Source: Catonia carolina
Lineage: Eukaryota > Arthropoda > Insecta > Hemiptera > Achilidae
DNA length: 64,000 bases
NCBI GenBank assembly: GCA_035578175.1
Contig: JAQMRL010000022.1
Coordinates: 2,914,001-2,978,000, forward strand
Direction: 5' to 3'
The position numbers were made by a program, and so were the translations under genes. Shown piece by piece: positions 10,961 to 22,154 of the stretch; the stretch's first letter is position 1; each line of letters begins with the position of its first letter. The notes beneath the pieces were generated by a model. The model was not told the origin of the DNA. It made no database searches and worked only from the letters and a program-made list of their open reading frames with translations.

Positions 10961-11821
10961 GTAAAATTATTAAGTATTTAGTCTTACATTACTTAAGTAA
11001 AAAGATATTAAGTAGAACACTTAATATCCTGAGTTAATATCCAAAGTGACTAATATCCTGACCGTAACCAGGGTACAAAACCAAAATGCTAATATCAGAT
11101 TCAGTATATTAAAAAAGTAATCTATTATTAATTTATTATTGGGAGTTTTTATTTATTACTGAGAGCTAATTCTTAATACAGTGATTTACAAGTTAATTTA
11201 TTTAGAAATGGTTTTATTGTAATCTAATATAAAAAATAATTCTGATATATTCTTTAAGATTGGTCAGCTGACACTCCAATTTTATTTTTGGCCTTGTTTT
11301 TTGCCAGCAAAGTAGGCCTACTCTTTTGAAATTTGTGTTTGAAGTTAAGTCAACTTTTACGGGTAATTTCAGTTGATATTTTTTTTTGAAAATGGTCTGA
11401 TTTTAAATTTATTAAAATCTGGAATGGAGACAATATTGGCATGGACTTTACTTAAATTAAGTATATTGTTCTTAATACTATGAAATACAGTATCAAGTAG
11501 AAGAAAAAATTGTAAGTAATTACTTAATTCTCTTATTTATGTATTCACATATTAGTGTTATGTTCAATATTATAACTTTTTATTATTATTATATTTAGTA
11601 TTATTATTATTATAAAATTTATTGTTCATTTCAATTACAATACTGTTAACTATTGTAACACATAAGAATACTAATAGACTTATTTATATTCAGTACATAG
11701 TGAAACCACGTAAATTTTTGTTATTTATAGTAAAGGAAAACGTAGTGAAATACTTCTATAAAAGATTCCTTCATTTGCAAAACAAAAGAAGAAACATCAC
11801 AGCATTTACTGTATAGTTTCT
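10961..11821. other. AT-rich sequence, no feature recognised
   Basis: No repeat family or coding similarity seen on either strand. Confidence 0.5.
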
Positions 11822-12470
11822 TCATTTTCTCTCCATGGGTTAGGCATTTATACCTGTTTCAGCGTCATCTTTTCTTCGGCCTTCCAATATCTATACTTTC
11901 TATTGGTTTGTACCTTCTTGCTAAATCAGGTAAGCGGCTTTCTGCCATTTTAATTAAATGATCAACCCATTGGGTACGATATAATTTTATTTTTTCGTTA
12001 AGTGAAAAAAATTCCCAATTCTTGCCTTGTATCTTTATTTTTGATTTTTTCTAATCTTGTAAAACCCTTGACAGACCTGAAGAATTTTATTTCCGCAGTT
12101 TGGACATTTCTTTCCTTCCTTCTCCTCATCGCCCATGCTTCACCACCATATGTCAAGGATGGAACTACCACCGTCTTATAAAATTAAACCTTGTTTCGGG
12201 TCTTGTTTTTAGCTTTCATATTTTTGATGAGTGTGAAGAGTGATCGCGCAGATCATCCTCACTATCCTGCATCATGACCACGTCATTAGCATACACGACT
12301 GCACTAAGAAGGTACTCATCACCCAGATTTATTCCTTCGCTATTTTCCGTATAATTTTTTAAACGATTTTAATGTGAACAGTACTTAAAAGTCTTCCGCT
12401 TCAAAGAAGATACGTGCTTTCATGCTTTATAATCACGGAGAAGTTTTCTGCGTGGTTTAAATCGTATTAT
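11822..12470 (-). pseudogene. LINE reverse-transcriptase and C-terminal remnant with mutated YADD box
   Basis: Reading from about 12300 downward on the minus strand: AVVYANDVVMMQDSEDDLRD is the catalytic (Y/F)ADD-D region of a LINE reverse transcriptase. The first aspartate after YA is replaced by Asn, so catalysis would be lost. Further down come VPSLTYGGEAWAMRRRKERN, FFRSVKGFTRLEKIKNKDTR, and after a frameshift LNEKIKLYRTQWVDHLIKMA and IDIGRPKKRW. The order RT, TYG.EAW block, W.DH..K block, GRPKKRW is typical of insect LINE ORF2. About 50 residues between RT and TYGGEAW are degraded. Different family from those at 3301 and 7616. Confidence 0.8.
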
Positions 12471-15170
12471 ATATCTATACATAAATAGCTTTCATCAGAA
12501 CCTTCATCCAAGTTGAATCGGTAAAGATCTAAATATCCTTTCAGATTTTGTGGAAGCCCTGATAAACGAGATTCAGTTAAAAGAGAAATTACTGTAGCAA
12601 CATCATTAAGTAATTTTGTTCAAATGACTACTAAATTAATAACCAAATTTTTATATTTTAATTTCAAACTATTCTTCGATCAGAAGTAAAATAAATGACA
12701 ATTCAAAAACAGCTTCTTAAATTCTAAAATACTGTTTGCAATAGATTTCCTTCATTATCATAAATATTTTTAATACATGCTGAAATATTATTTATTAACC
12801 GTGCAAAGAGAGGTCCACTTTTCATTTCAGAGTAGCAACTTTAAAGGTTTGTGCATTTACATAGCAAAAACCTTTTGATGGCCAAAGCTTTCACTATGCA
12901 CATTATGAATTTTAAATATAATTATTTTTAGTACGGAAAAATATTTATTAAAACACATCAGCTTCTGTAATAATTCAAATTTTTTTGGAATATGATTAAC
13001 TAAAACAAATTAATACGTCCACAAAAACTTCATAAAAAAGGTTTGCTTACAACAGTTTCTTAGATTATTAAATCCTAATAAAATACATTAAACAATAATA
13101 CAAAATTTTTAAATTTCAGTTTTTCTACATGTATGAGAAAAAAATCAAAAAAATCCTTGCAACAAAAACAGAATAGCACGGGACCTTGCCTTAACAAATA
13201 ATAAAAAATTCTGTCAAAACATCTTTGCGATGCCAGAAAAGAATTATTATACTTCATCATAATTATATATTTCAAAAATCTTTTTGCAGACCATTACTCT
13301 ACTGAATAAATAATATGATAATTAATTTTTATAGTAGAGTATGAATTCTTCTGTAATTAACAAAGGCAAGAACCTTTTAATTTTGTATTGAATTTATTTT
13401 ATTTTATGTGTGAATCACGTTAAAAGTATGTAGCTGTAAATAAGAGAAAACTTAATTTAAAGTCTTCCATATATTAGGACGAAGAAGAAGATATGAACCC
13501 CAGGCAATGATATTTTATAGCTTACAGTTAATAAAATAATGACATTCGTTTTGGAAAATAATAGCTACTTATATTTCATGAAGATGAACAATCATTGCGA
13601 ATGACTAGTAATAAACCAATATTTTTTTCAACTTTGTTACGAAATCTGTTTTCTATTTATAAATAATGAAGAATAAACAGTTTAGTAACTTAAATCACGA
13701 CCAAAAGTTAAGAGATAAGTACTAAATACTTTGCGTTCCGTTGATTTTCTTATATATTATTAACTTTTAAAACGGAACATTACTTGGTATTTCCCATACT
13801 AACAGGTCATCTTACAGAAATATGCATTGATTAACATTTTTTGAATATGTATTTTTATGTTTGGTTTCTTTTTTAGAAATTTAATAATATTGAAAAGTGT
13901 ATTTTTTAAATTTCAAATAAAACCATTCAAACTTTATCAATCTTTACAAAGAATGAATATCGAATAATTGGGTAAAACTTTTAAGACACAATGTAAAAAT
14001 GCAACAGAAAACTGTTATGGTCTTAATTAAAATAATATTGTAATATTTGTAAAAAGTAGGTTACAAAAAATATTTGATTTAGTAGGCTAATAAAATACAA
14101 TGTAATTTATTAAACATGTTAAATATTTCAGAGATAATAAGAAGACATTAGTTTAAAAATCTTGGCAATAGATAACGACAGATAAAATTCAATATACTTT
14201 TCTTTTATCCATTCAGAAACCCGTATAATAAAACATTACACATAAATAAGAAAGAAATCCGTTTGAAAAATGACATCTATTTTGTATAGCTCATAATCGG
14301 TTAAATTCTATCCAAAACGAATACAGAATTTATTATTTTAAAATCAGTTAAGAGGAAAATTTCCTGAGAGACGGCTGTTTTTATAGGAAACGATTGATAG
14401 AAGCAATATAGTATATCGACAAAGAAACATTTATTAGTTTTAGGGATTTCCCAGGTGTGAGAAACGTTCGTCCCCCTGTGGGGTTCTATTTACAACAAAT
14501 GGACATTTCTAAAGCATTTTCTGCCGCGTGTTCAATGCTTCGCTTCTTATCAGATTTCTCATACAAAAGCCGTTACCTAAACCACAATACCTATTCAGTC
14601 AGGATATATTAACTACAAACACAAATTATACAAATACAACACATGTTTCTGCCATTTATATAATACCTATACTAAAATACAACTTCATCTGATAAGATTA
14701 AAATTTATTTTTTATCTTTTTAATTAACAATATTGTTTTTCTATGAAATGTACGTTAAATAAATAATTAAATCTTATTTAATTTTTTATAATTCTTTATT
14801 TACTGCACGGTAAATACATAGTTAGCAGCAAACGGTTCAATTTTATCCTAAATAAATTATTTTATCCGCAAATGTACATAATAGATATTTACAACTAACG
14901 GGTGTGGAACGCATCAAATAATTCTGATGTGATTATGACCTGCCAACAATGTAGAAAATGTAATACCTCGATAAAAATGTTTAATTATGGCAAAATGCCT
15001 GAAAGCGTAATAACTATTTATATATTATTAATTACCTATTTTTATTTCGAAATATTATTACGCTAGAAATAATACATTTTTTTTAGCTTTCATTTGTTAT
15101 CGGGAACTGTACAATATTGACAACTACCCCATTCGATCGCTACTTTGCTGTATTATTTGAAGTGAATTAG
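12471..15170. other. long AT-rich stretch, no feature recognised
   Basis: Scanned on both strands. A GC-richer patch near 14440-14560 (ccaggtgtgagaaacgttcg, then 'ccccctgtgggg') has a small hairpin but no assignment. Confidence 0.5.
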
Positions 15171-15227
15171 ACATGAGTTTGAACAGGGACCCCCAGTCGA
15201 GTTTGTTCACGGATGGCTGTCAGCTGG

Positions 15228-15335
15228 TCACCATACAAAGTCGCTTGCCCAACCGGTGTTACTTAAGGAATAATAACAACTTTCTACCAGCTGACTTACT
15301 GGGCTTGCCGGAAGGCCAAATAATAAATTTAAAAA
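15228..15335. repeat. short dispersed repeat R, copy 1
   Basis: From 'tgtcagctggtcaccatac' to 'ctgacttactgggcttgcc' it aligns with 31596-31705 (tgtcagctgatttctgtac, then 'gcttgactgggctggccc'). The repeat is bounded by cagctg motifs. Type unknown. Confidence 0.55.
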
Positions 15336-15669
15336 ATGTATGCTTTTGTTCGCTCTCTAAATGTTATCCATTGACCTACAGTAAATTATAAAAACTAGGC
15401 AATGTAATTACTATCACTTTAATTAAAAAATTGTAAAATTACTCATTGTTACCAAGGAAATCTAGTGTCAGAAACAAATGAGATTGGAACAACGCTAAAA
15501 CAAGTCAACCGTTATTTTCAAATAAATAAATTCATGTTCAACACAGAATTGAAAGAACGCCGATACCTTGAATCGGTCTTTGTTTGCGTGTGTGTCAGTA
15601 AGCGTGTGCTGAAGATTTCTGTACATCATAAGAAACTAGAATTATCTTCTATTACAAAATATCAGTGCA

Positions 15670-15800
15670 ACTAGCTTATAAGTCAGGGGTCTAGGGTTCG
15701 AGTTACGTGTATTTTATATCACTCATTTTCATGTATCATTTTTCATTGTTTGCCTTAGTAAAAATAAGTGTAACAGTCTGATGTAAAATGTAAAAGAAAA
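15670..15800 (+). mobile_element. degenerate SINE1 copy
   Basis: The B-box (ggtctagggttcgagtta) is followed by the SINE1 body (cactcattttcatgtatcat) and a tail-like 'aacagtctgatgtaaaatg'. The A-box region is too degraded to define. No target-site duplication. Confidence 0.55.
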
Positions 15801-16006
15801 AAATAAGTAACTAGAAGCTTACCAATCATCTCTGAATTCTATTTGTCTTACACAAATTATTGTCCTAAAAATTTGTCTTATTACGTTGAAATTCGATGCA
15901 AAACTAAAAAAACTTAGAAAAGGATTTTGTAAATTTTTTCTTCCCACATCAAACTTTTATTAGTTTTTCGAGTATACAGATTAATCGACGCATAAAATAC
16001 GTTTAA

Positions 16007-16572
16007 CACGTTGACTACTACACTTTTGTGACACAGCGGGGTCATCGTACTTTTTTAATTTTTTCACATTTTATTCATTTTTCTTTATATTTTACTTATT
16101 TTATATAATAACAAATACTATTTTTTTTTGTGAAATAAAGTTGTGACACACTTTGAATCACACGGCCTGGTGGAATGATTTTACATTCCAGAGCCATGTG
16201 ACCCATTTTGTGCCACAATAAAAAATATAATAGATAACTGGTTTTTGTTTCAAAGCATTTTAGATTATTTAAATCAAACCAAAATAAGCAAAAGAAATAA
16301 TAAAAGTAAAAATAATAGCAGTATTCAAGTGCAGGACAACAAGAAAAACTACCTGTATACGCAATATCTTATTATTTGAAAAAGGCCAACTATTTGAACA
16401 AGCTAAGTGTACAATGTAACTCTCTGAAACCATACCTTTAGAAACCACATTAGTACATGTAATCACATAATACACGGACTTAAAAATGATTAATGTACTG
16501 TGACTCATTTTGGATGCACGTGACCCATTTTTAAAGACAGTGTGACACATATTTGGGCCACATAGCAACGTG
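16007..16572. mobile_element. piggyBac-like non-autonomous element (candidate)
   Basis: The left end follows TTAA (16003-16006) and begins cacgttgactactac. The right end, reversed, begins cacgttgctatgtgg and is followed by taaa, one change from TTAA. TTAA target sites and such ends suit the piggyBac superfamily. Copies of a motif close to gtgac(c/a)catttt recur near both ends (16030, 16143, 16197, 16500, 16519, 16538). The 116-codon minus-strand frame inside (16269-16619) does not resemble piggyBac transposase and runs past the right end, so I do not call it a gene. Confidence 0.5.
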
Positions 16573-16646
16573 TAAAATAAGTAAACAAAATTGATTAATT
16601 TGGTGATCAAACCGTACATAATACTTAAAGATGAAAAATCCTCGTA

Positions 16647-17035
16647 TTGCCTAAAACAAGGAGGTGGAGTGTTAAATTAATTGCACTCGATGTACTAGTT
16701 CCAGGGCTACAAAAAGTAGTTCTGTTTCTTATCATATGGTCAGTCAATTATATGATTAAAGAATTTAAGAACAGAATAGGTAGAGGTGTTACAAACTGAA
16801 GTCAGATTTATATCCTCTGATAGTAATGAATTTCATTATACAGCTAAAATCTTTCTGTGGTGAATAAATATTGGTGTCATTTTCAAGGTGGAAGTTAGAT
16901 GCTTTTCAGAGGGCTTGGCATACTTATAAGGATACTTTTTCACTCAATAAGGGAGGTAAACCACCTCACTCCTCGTTTTACTTAGTAAAGCTTCTAGAAA
17001 TTCAAACCATCCTTTCGGCTAAAGACCTAAACAAC
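16647..17035 (+). mobile_element. SINE-A copy 1
   Basis: A full-length copy of the roughly 390-bp family. The 5' end is ttgcctaaaacaaggaggtg, the middle 'taagggaggtaaaccacctc', and the 3' end 'cctttcggctaaagacctaaacaac'-like (the hairpin's second arm is partly lost). Flanks 16635-16646 and 17036-17047 (aaaatcctcgta / aaaatcctcata) form a 12-bp target-site duplication with one change. Confidence 0.85.
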
Positions 17036-17070
17036 AAAATCCTCATAAAGTTTCTTCATAATTAAGTATG

Positions 17071-17310
17071 TATAACTTAACGAACCAGAAACTGCAGATG
17101 AAGGCGGAGCATAGTGAACTAGACACAGCACAGAACCAATTGACTTTCTTTAATCGCATCTTGCGTTGTCACGTTGTGGATGACACCCTAACAAAAAGTC
17201 AGCTGGATTTCGGTGGAACAGAGTGTGACTTAGCGAAGGGGTAACCTTACATCCGATTTTGGCTGTTATTGGCTAGATTTCATCTGCAGTCTTTAGTTTG
17301 TTGAGGTATA
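17071..17310. mobile_element. MITE-D copy 2
   Basis: Second copy of the element at 166-414, same orientation. Ends are tataacttaacgaaccaga and, reversed, tatacctcaacaaactaaag, each followed by actgcagatgaa. The internal segment 'ttgtcacgttgtgg' through 'ggtggaacagagtgtgactt' matches copy 1 apart from substitutions and small indels. It lies 24 bp beyond the SINE-A copy 1 target-site duplication. Confidence 0.7.
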
Positions 17311-19024
17311 AGTCGTAGCTTTTAATATTAGTTCTAAATTTGAAACTTAAAAATTTCATTTTACTTGTGCAGTTCATAAATCACAGAGAAAATACTTGAA
17401 AACTGAATACTTGAGAAATGCTTGAGAACTGTTGAATTTAAAATATTATTCTGTTGTAGATGAATACCTAATTTAGAACGAATCATTAAAATGACTTAAA
17501 AAACTATGACAGTAATAATAAAGAAATAAACCGTCACAATTTCATCGATAATAGTGTAAGAATAATCAGCAAGTTAAGTACATTGGACAGCATTGTTACC
17601 TTTTGTAAACAAGAGAGACGGTAATATTTTTATAAAAGATGATTGCTGTGTTTGGTAATATAATCGCCTAATTGGGACTACGATGCATTAAGGAGCCAAC
17701 TAACCGATAGCCATCTGACTCAGGAATGTTAGGCTTCATTTAGACATGTTTAACGCTGCGGCCGCGGTAATGGGGCTAGACAGGACTGCCGATAAATCAT
17801 AATCAACCTTGTGGACCCCACCTGGATCCAACTAACCTAGTCCTAGCAGATACCGAATACACAGACAAGATCACTGTAAACCGGGTATTACTCTTTATTT
17901 TTACTTTTCCAACACGTCTTCCAGTTCGTATGCAATACAAAATTTTATTTTGTTTTACTACGTCTAAATTATTAGTAATAAAACTCAATGCAATTTCATG
18001 AATGATTAAATCCTTCATTTGTATTTTATAGATCATTATCGTATTATACACTTCTTGACAGTTCTACTACAGACTCTTCTGACCTTAGTCAGTAAAACCA
18101 ACTAGGAATTACACATAATAAATTCTGAGAAATTCGCGGTATTAAAACACTACAGATATTATAAAGTTATAGTCACATTGTATACAATGTATTTCCTATA
18201 AGAAAACACACTAATAAATAAATAATCTGTCAACATCAAAATTTCAGAACGATTCTAGTGAAGAACTAGTCTATCAGAAATATGTTTAACGTTAAACATA
18301 CCTGGTACATATATACAAAAGAATAATTTTTGGAGAATTAACAATTTAAGACAGTAAAACAAGAAATTTTAGATTTCAGAGTTCAATAATTGGATAGATT
18401 ATGAACATAAAAATTTGCCAGCAATCACTTTATTAGACAATAGTTTAACTTAAAATTTCATGGTTGAAACATTTGAATTTTTTGAACGTACCTTCTAAAT
18501 GCTGCTATTAAAATTGAGCGTAATATTGTTTTTCTAAAGATATTATAAATAAACCAATTTTTATTTTATATTTTTCGTAAATATTACAGAAGTCAAAGAT
18601 CGATTTATGTTTGACTTACATTAAGTTTTCACTATTTTACACATAATCATTACTTATTCAAATAAATGAACAGTTATTGTGAAGCAGTACGTAACAAAAA
18701 TATATAAAAAAGTTATCGGCGACATAAATAATAGGAATATACATCGTAAAATTGGTTTACAAATACAACATATAAAAGTCTATACCTATTTTACAATATT
18801 TACTTTAAAATACAAATATACGAGTATTAGATTAAATTTAATCAAAAAACTTAACCAGCTGCGATACTCATTATTTTTAAAATGTAAAGTATTTAATTAC
18901 ATTGTGAGATTATTTATACTGAGACAAGTTCAAAAACTTTTGTTCAGGATACAAAGCATGTTTCACTATTTTTCAGTAAAGACACACACCTATCTATAAC
19001 TATAAAACGTTTTTATTTCAATTT
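17311..19024. other. AT-rich sequence with a GC-richer island at 17690-17830
   Basis: The island includes gctgcggccgcggtaatggg and 'gtggaccccacctggatcc'. I see no open frame, repeat partner or RNA fold that explains it. The 106-codon frame at 18679-18999 is Lys/Ile/Tyr-rich, as expected by chance in such DNA. Confidence 0.4.
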
Positions 19025-19160
19025 TGGCACTGTAGTTTACAGTACTAGATTACTCAGAATTACAAAACGGAACGTTTGAAGTTCGATTCCCAGCCAGAGT
19101 TAAAGATTTTTACACGTTAAATACCCATGGATACTGTGACAAAACCCATAGTAGTCAATA
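19025..19160 (+). mobile_element. degenerate SINE3-like copy
   Basis: 'ggcactgtagtttacagta' (A-box-like) is followed by 'gaagttcgattcccagccag' (B-box) and 'atagtagtcaataag', comparable with SINE3 copies at 40118 and 57838. The 5' part is weak. Confidence 0.5.
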
Positions 19161-20479
19161 AGAAACTAAAAGAAAACTTTTACGGAAAGAAGATTTACAA
19201 TCTACCGTATTTAGATCTGATTTTTTGAGCATTTATTTATTTTTTAGGTCACATCATCATGAACTGTTTTTAAATAATTACTCCTTTATTAATATATTAA
19301 TGATTGTTGACTAATATTTATATTAATATATTGTTGATTGTTGACTAATATTTTGCTGATAACCTTTTTTTCTTATTATACTGACGCCACTGTACAAATC
19401 CCTGTTTATCGTGAACCACCCTCGGAGTGCTTATTTATTCTCGTATGTGTCCAGTCTCAATTTTTCTGCAATTTAAGTTAATTACTTAAAATATGTAAAT
19501 ACATGAATAATAATTGTTACGATTATTTAAACTCTTAAAAGCATACTAGATTTACCTGCAATGAAATATGGCAAGTTGTTCAAGTCTATAAATTGTAATT
19601 CCTGTTACACGCCCTGCACAATTCGTCTTTTCGAACTAATTTTATCTAATGTGTTTGTAAGTAATGACATAGTATTTATGTATTAGTTTTTCTTAAAAAT
19701 TAGTTGATATTACCAATATGAAGGAAGAAGAGATGAAAAGGTATTAAGCAAGAAGGGGCGTGACGAAGAAGCAACAATGAAGTAAGGAGAGGAGTCTTTA
19801 TCAAAATGAAAATGCTGAGCCAGCGGCATTAACAACATGTCATGCCCTTCTAATTCCTAAGCGACACTTTTCAACCCTTCTAAACATTCTCTCATACCTA
19901 CGAAATTTAAATAAAACGCTACTCTACGTATCAGACTAGATGTAAATATGTGGGAGCACAAATCTATGTTTCCGAGATTGAAAAAAATTATACTGGAACG
20001 ATGTAAAGATTAATTTTCACACTTATAACGCCTAATAATTATACAAAACTGTAATATACATCCATTCTTCCTAATTTTTAGTGAATAAATTGCACAATTT
20101 GATTATAGTCCAAAGTTACGAATTGACAATGCACGGTCAGTTTTTGAAAAAACAAAAATTGAAAGGGTCGGGAGAAGACGGTACTAACCCACATCAACAA
20201 AATTTTACGCAACGTCATTTTAAAAGTTTACTGAAATCTACAAATCATGTTTTTGAATTTTTGTTAAACATTTGTTATTTTCTGTTAATCTAGGCTCTTA
20301 AGATCGTAAATATAGTATCCCGTTTAAAACGTGCTGAATATTTTATTTTTACAGAATATTTAAGAAACATCATGCTGGAAATTTTGTGGGTTAGCACTTT
20401 CTTCCGCCGACCCCTTCAATTAAAACAGAACAAACTAACCATGTCATTTTCATTTCTTAATTCCTCCAGGTTGTTGGAG
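19161..20479. other. AT-rich sequence, no feature recognised
   Basis: Contains a purine-rich run at 19720-19800 and a short direct repeat at 19290-19360 (attgttgactaatattt twice). No assignment. Confidence 0.5.
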
Positions 20480-20600
20480 GATTTGTTGCCTCCAAGAGGC
20501 AGAAGGTTTGCCTAATGCGGTGGAGATGTATTTCTGGAGGCGTAGCTGTGGTGCGTTGCGTATCGATCGAATTCTGAATTCCGAAATTATGAGAACAAGG
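20480..20600 (+). pseudogene. LINE ORF2 fragment (EMYFWRRSCG block)
   Basis: The plus strand reads LQEAEGLPNAVEMYFWRRSC, then GALRIDRILNSEIMRT. This is the ORF2 block 'LNA.EM.FWRRS.G..R..RI.NE.I'. The next ORF2 block in the same orientation is found at 21391-21655, so this is probably the 5' piece of a copy interrupted by about 780 bp. Confidence 0.65.
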
Positions 20601-20677
20601 AAGCCCTGTCGCGGCTTTGCACGCAAAAAATGGTGCAATCACTTTTTTTTAAATATGTAGCAGAACTTGTGTGAGCT

Positions 20678-20812
20678 TCAATCCGTTTCAAATGCTCTCG
20701 AAGTTGAAGCTCGGTCGTGGTTTTGTGGAAGGCGAGATTCTCGTTGTTCCTCCGTTTCAGCAGTTCTTGCTTTTTGAAGTTTACTTGCTTTTGAAGATTT
20801 TCTTTCTAGTGT
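20678..20812 (-). pseudogene. Helitron-like protein N-terminal repeat fragment (candidate)
   Basis: The minus-strand frame contains KLQKARTAETEEQRESRLPQ then NHDRASTSRAFETD. The 'RA.ETEEQRE.RL....RA..SRA.ET' repeat is typical of the N-terminal region of Helitron-associated helicase proteins in insects. Only about 45 residues remain and no Rep or helicase motif is present. The upstream residues in the same frame (hydrophobic, Phe-rich) are not part of that family. Confidence 0.45.
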
Positions 20813-21249
20813 TGTTTTTTTTTTGATGGCATTATTGAAAATGGAAAAAACAAAAAAGCAATCATAAAAAAATTGCCAAAACCAAAAACTTAAATCTACG
20901 TTAAATAAAATAAAAGTCAAAATAAAATATCAAAGCAATTGATTACTCACCAATAAAAAGAAAATTAAAACAAATTAAAGAAACACGGAACTTTATTTTA
21001 TAAAATATTCAACAATACAAAATCGTATCTACATAATACAATAGAATAAAATTATTATGTGATGTTGTCACCAGCTGATCCTTAGCACCACGTCGCTATA
21101 TGACTTTATTTATGACAAATCTTTATTTAAATGACATCAGCTGGTTTAAAAGCAGCAGACTATCTAACCCTCATAAAAGCCTTAATGTAGGACAAACATT
21201 ATTTTCAACCCTTTAAGACTAACTTTTTAAGGGTTTCAATAGCCTGCAC

Positions 21250-21372
21250 CGGCATCATAGTTACAACATAAAAAAATTGCATGAAAATTGGTTCAGTAAT
21301 TTAGGAGATAAAGGGGAACATACACACACTCATACATCGAATTTTATATATATATATATATATATATATTTT
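21250..21372 (+). repeat. 3' end of an unidentified retroelement with (AT)n microsatellite
   Basis: 'gcatgaaaattggttcagta' then 'atttaggagataaagggga' and acatacacacactcatacat, followed by an (AT)n run (about 21346-21368). This phrase commonly precedes a microsatellite tail in insect LINE 3' ends. The rest of the element was not identified. Confidence 0.45.
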
Positions 21373-21390
21373 ATATTGGTAGTATTCAAG

Positions 21391-21655
21391 GAAATATCAC
21401 GGATACCATATCCTGGAAGCATTTAAAATGGTTTGGCCATTTGCAAAGGAAGGAGGATGGATGATTACCGAAGAGGGTGTGGGAGTAGCGCCAGCCGGTA
21501 GAAAAAGGAGGGAGGCCGGAGGTGACCTGGTTGGATGTTGTGCAGGAGGCAATGTCTTTGCGGCAGTTTTCTTGTGATTGACAAGATAAAGAGAGGTAGT
21601 GCTTAGGAAGTGAGATACGGCTGGCCCTCGCATGAATATATATAATATATATTTT
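21391..21655 (+). pseudogene. LINE ORF2 C-terminal fragment (KWFGHL block)
   Basis: The plus strand reads NITDTISWKHLKWFGHLQRK, then PKRVWE, a stop, RQPVEKGGRPEVTWLDVVQE and AMSLRQFSCD, with further stops. This matches the ORF2 C-terminal block 'DTI..K.L.WYGHV.R......PK.V..W..P..RR.GRP...W...V.E.M..R'. It continues the block at 20480-20600. Dead (at least four stops). Confidence 0.7.
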
Positions 21656-21733
21656 TGACAAGATAAAGAGAGGTAGTGCTTAGGAAGTGAGATATGGCTG
21701 GCCCTCGCATGAATATATATAATATATATTTTA
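21578..21733. repeat. tandem duplication, 2 x 78 bp, of the LINE 3' tail
   Basis: 'ttgacaagataaagagaggt' through 'gaatatatataatatatatttt' is repeated at 21656 with one visible change (atacgg/atatgg). It duplicates the end of the ORF2 remnant and its AT tail. Confidence 0.9.
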
Positions 21734-21849
21734 TATATTGGCCTGTAACTTTTCAACGTTAGATACTAAGATTTTTTTTGACACTTTTAATTGAAATTTA
21801 GTATCTGTTATTAAATTAATACAAAATTTTTTAAATGTGAAGCTAATGT

Positions 21850-22154
21850 TCCAAAACTTGATTTACTTGAAGGAGCGTGCAGTCATCACCACAGTCCTAT
21901 AGTTGGCCAAGAAGATCTCTTGGCCAGAAGCGCTTCAAACGTCTGCGCTGAGTACCCGGTATCGCCCTAGTGTACATGTTTTGTATGAGAGGGTCGTCAT
22001 GTAATTTAAATTTGTCATGCATCGTCTTGTATAGTTGTTTCGCGACGTAAATTACGTATGGGATTCGTAAGTCTTTGTGCAACATCGAGTTTGTGGTGTA
22101 AAAGGGGCATTGCGTTATCGTTCGTAGAATCTTGTTCTGAATTGCTTGTATATG
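21850..22154 (-). pseudogene. Jockey-type LINE ORF2 C-terminus
   Basis: The minus-strand frame, open from a stop near 22157, reads IQAIQNKILRTITQCPFYTT, NSMLHKDLRIPYVIYVAKQL, YKTMHDKFKLHDDPLIQNMY, and RRRLKRFWPRDLLGQL with a stop just below 21897. This is the textbook end of Jockey-clade reverse transcriptases (IQ..QNK.LR.I...P.Y, LH.DL.IP.V, RRLKR..P.DLL). The C-terminus is complete, without frameshift. The 3' UTR continues to about 21850. The catalytic domain is absent (5' truncation). The same family as 7235-7500. Confidence 0.85.

Noticed and set aside
16269..16619. 116-codon minus-strand frame, hydrophobic
   Set aside because: Overlaps the right end of the piggyBac-like MITE and has no recognised domain; composition as expected by chance.
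18679..18999. 106-codon frame
   Set aside because: Lys/Ile/Tyr-rich, no domain, no splice or promoter context: chance frame in AT-rich DNA.
19380..19440. Possible DNA-transposon end (gtacagtggcgtcag on the minus strand)
   Set aside because: No mirrored end or duplication was found nearby.
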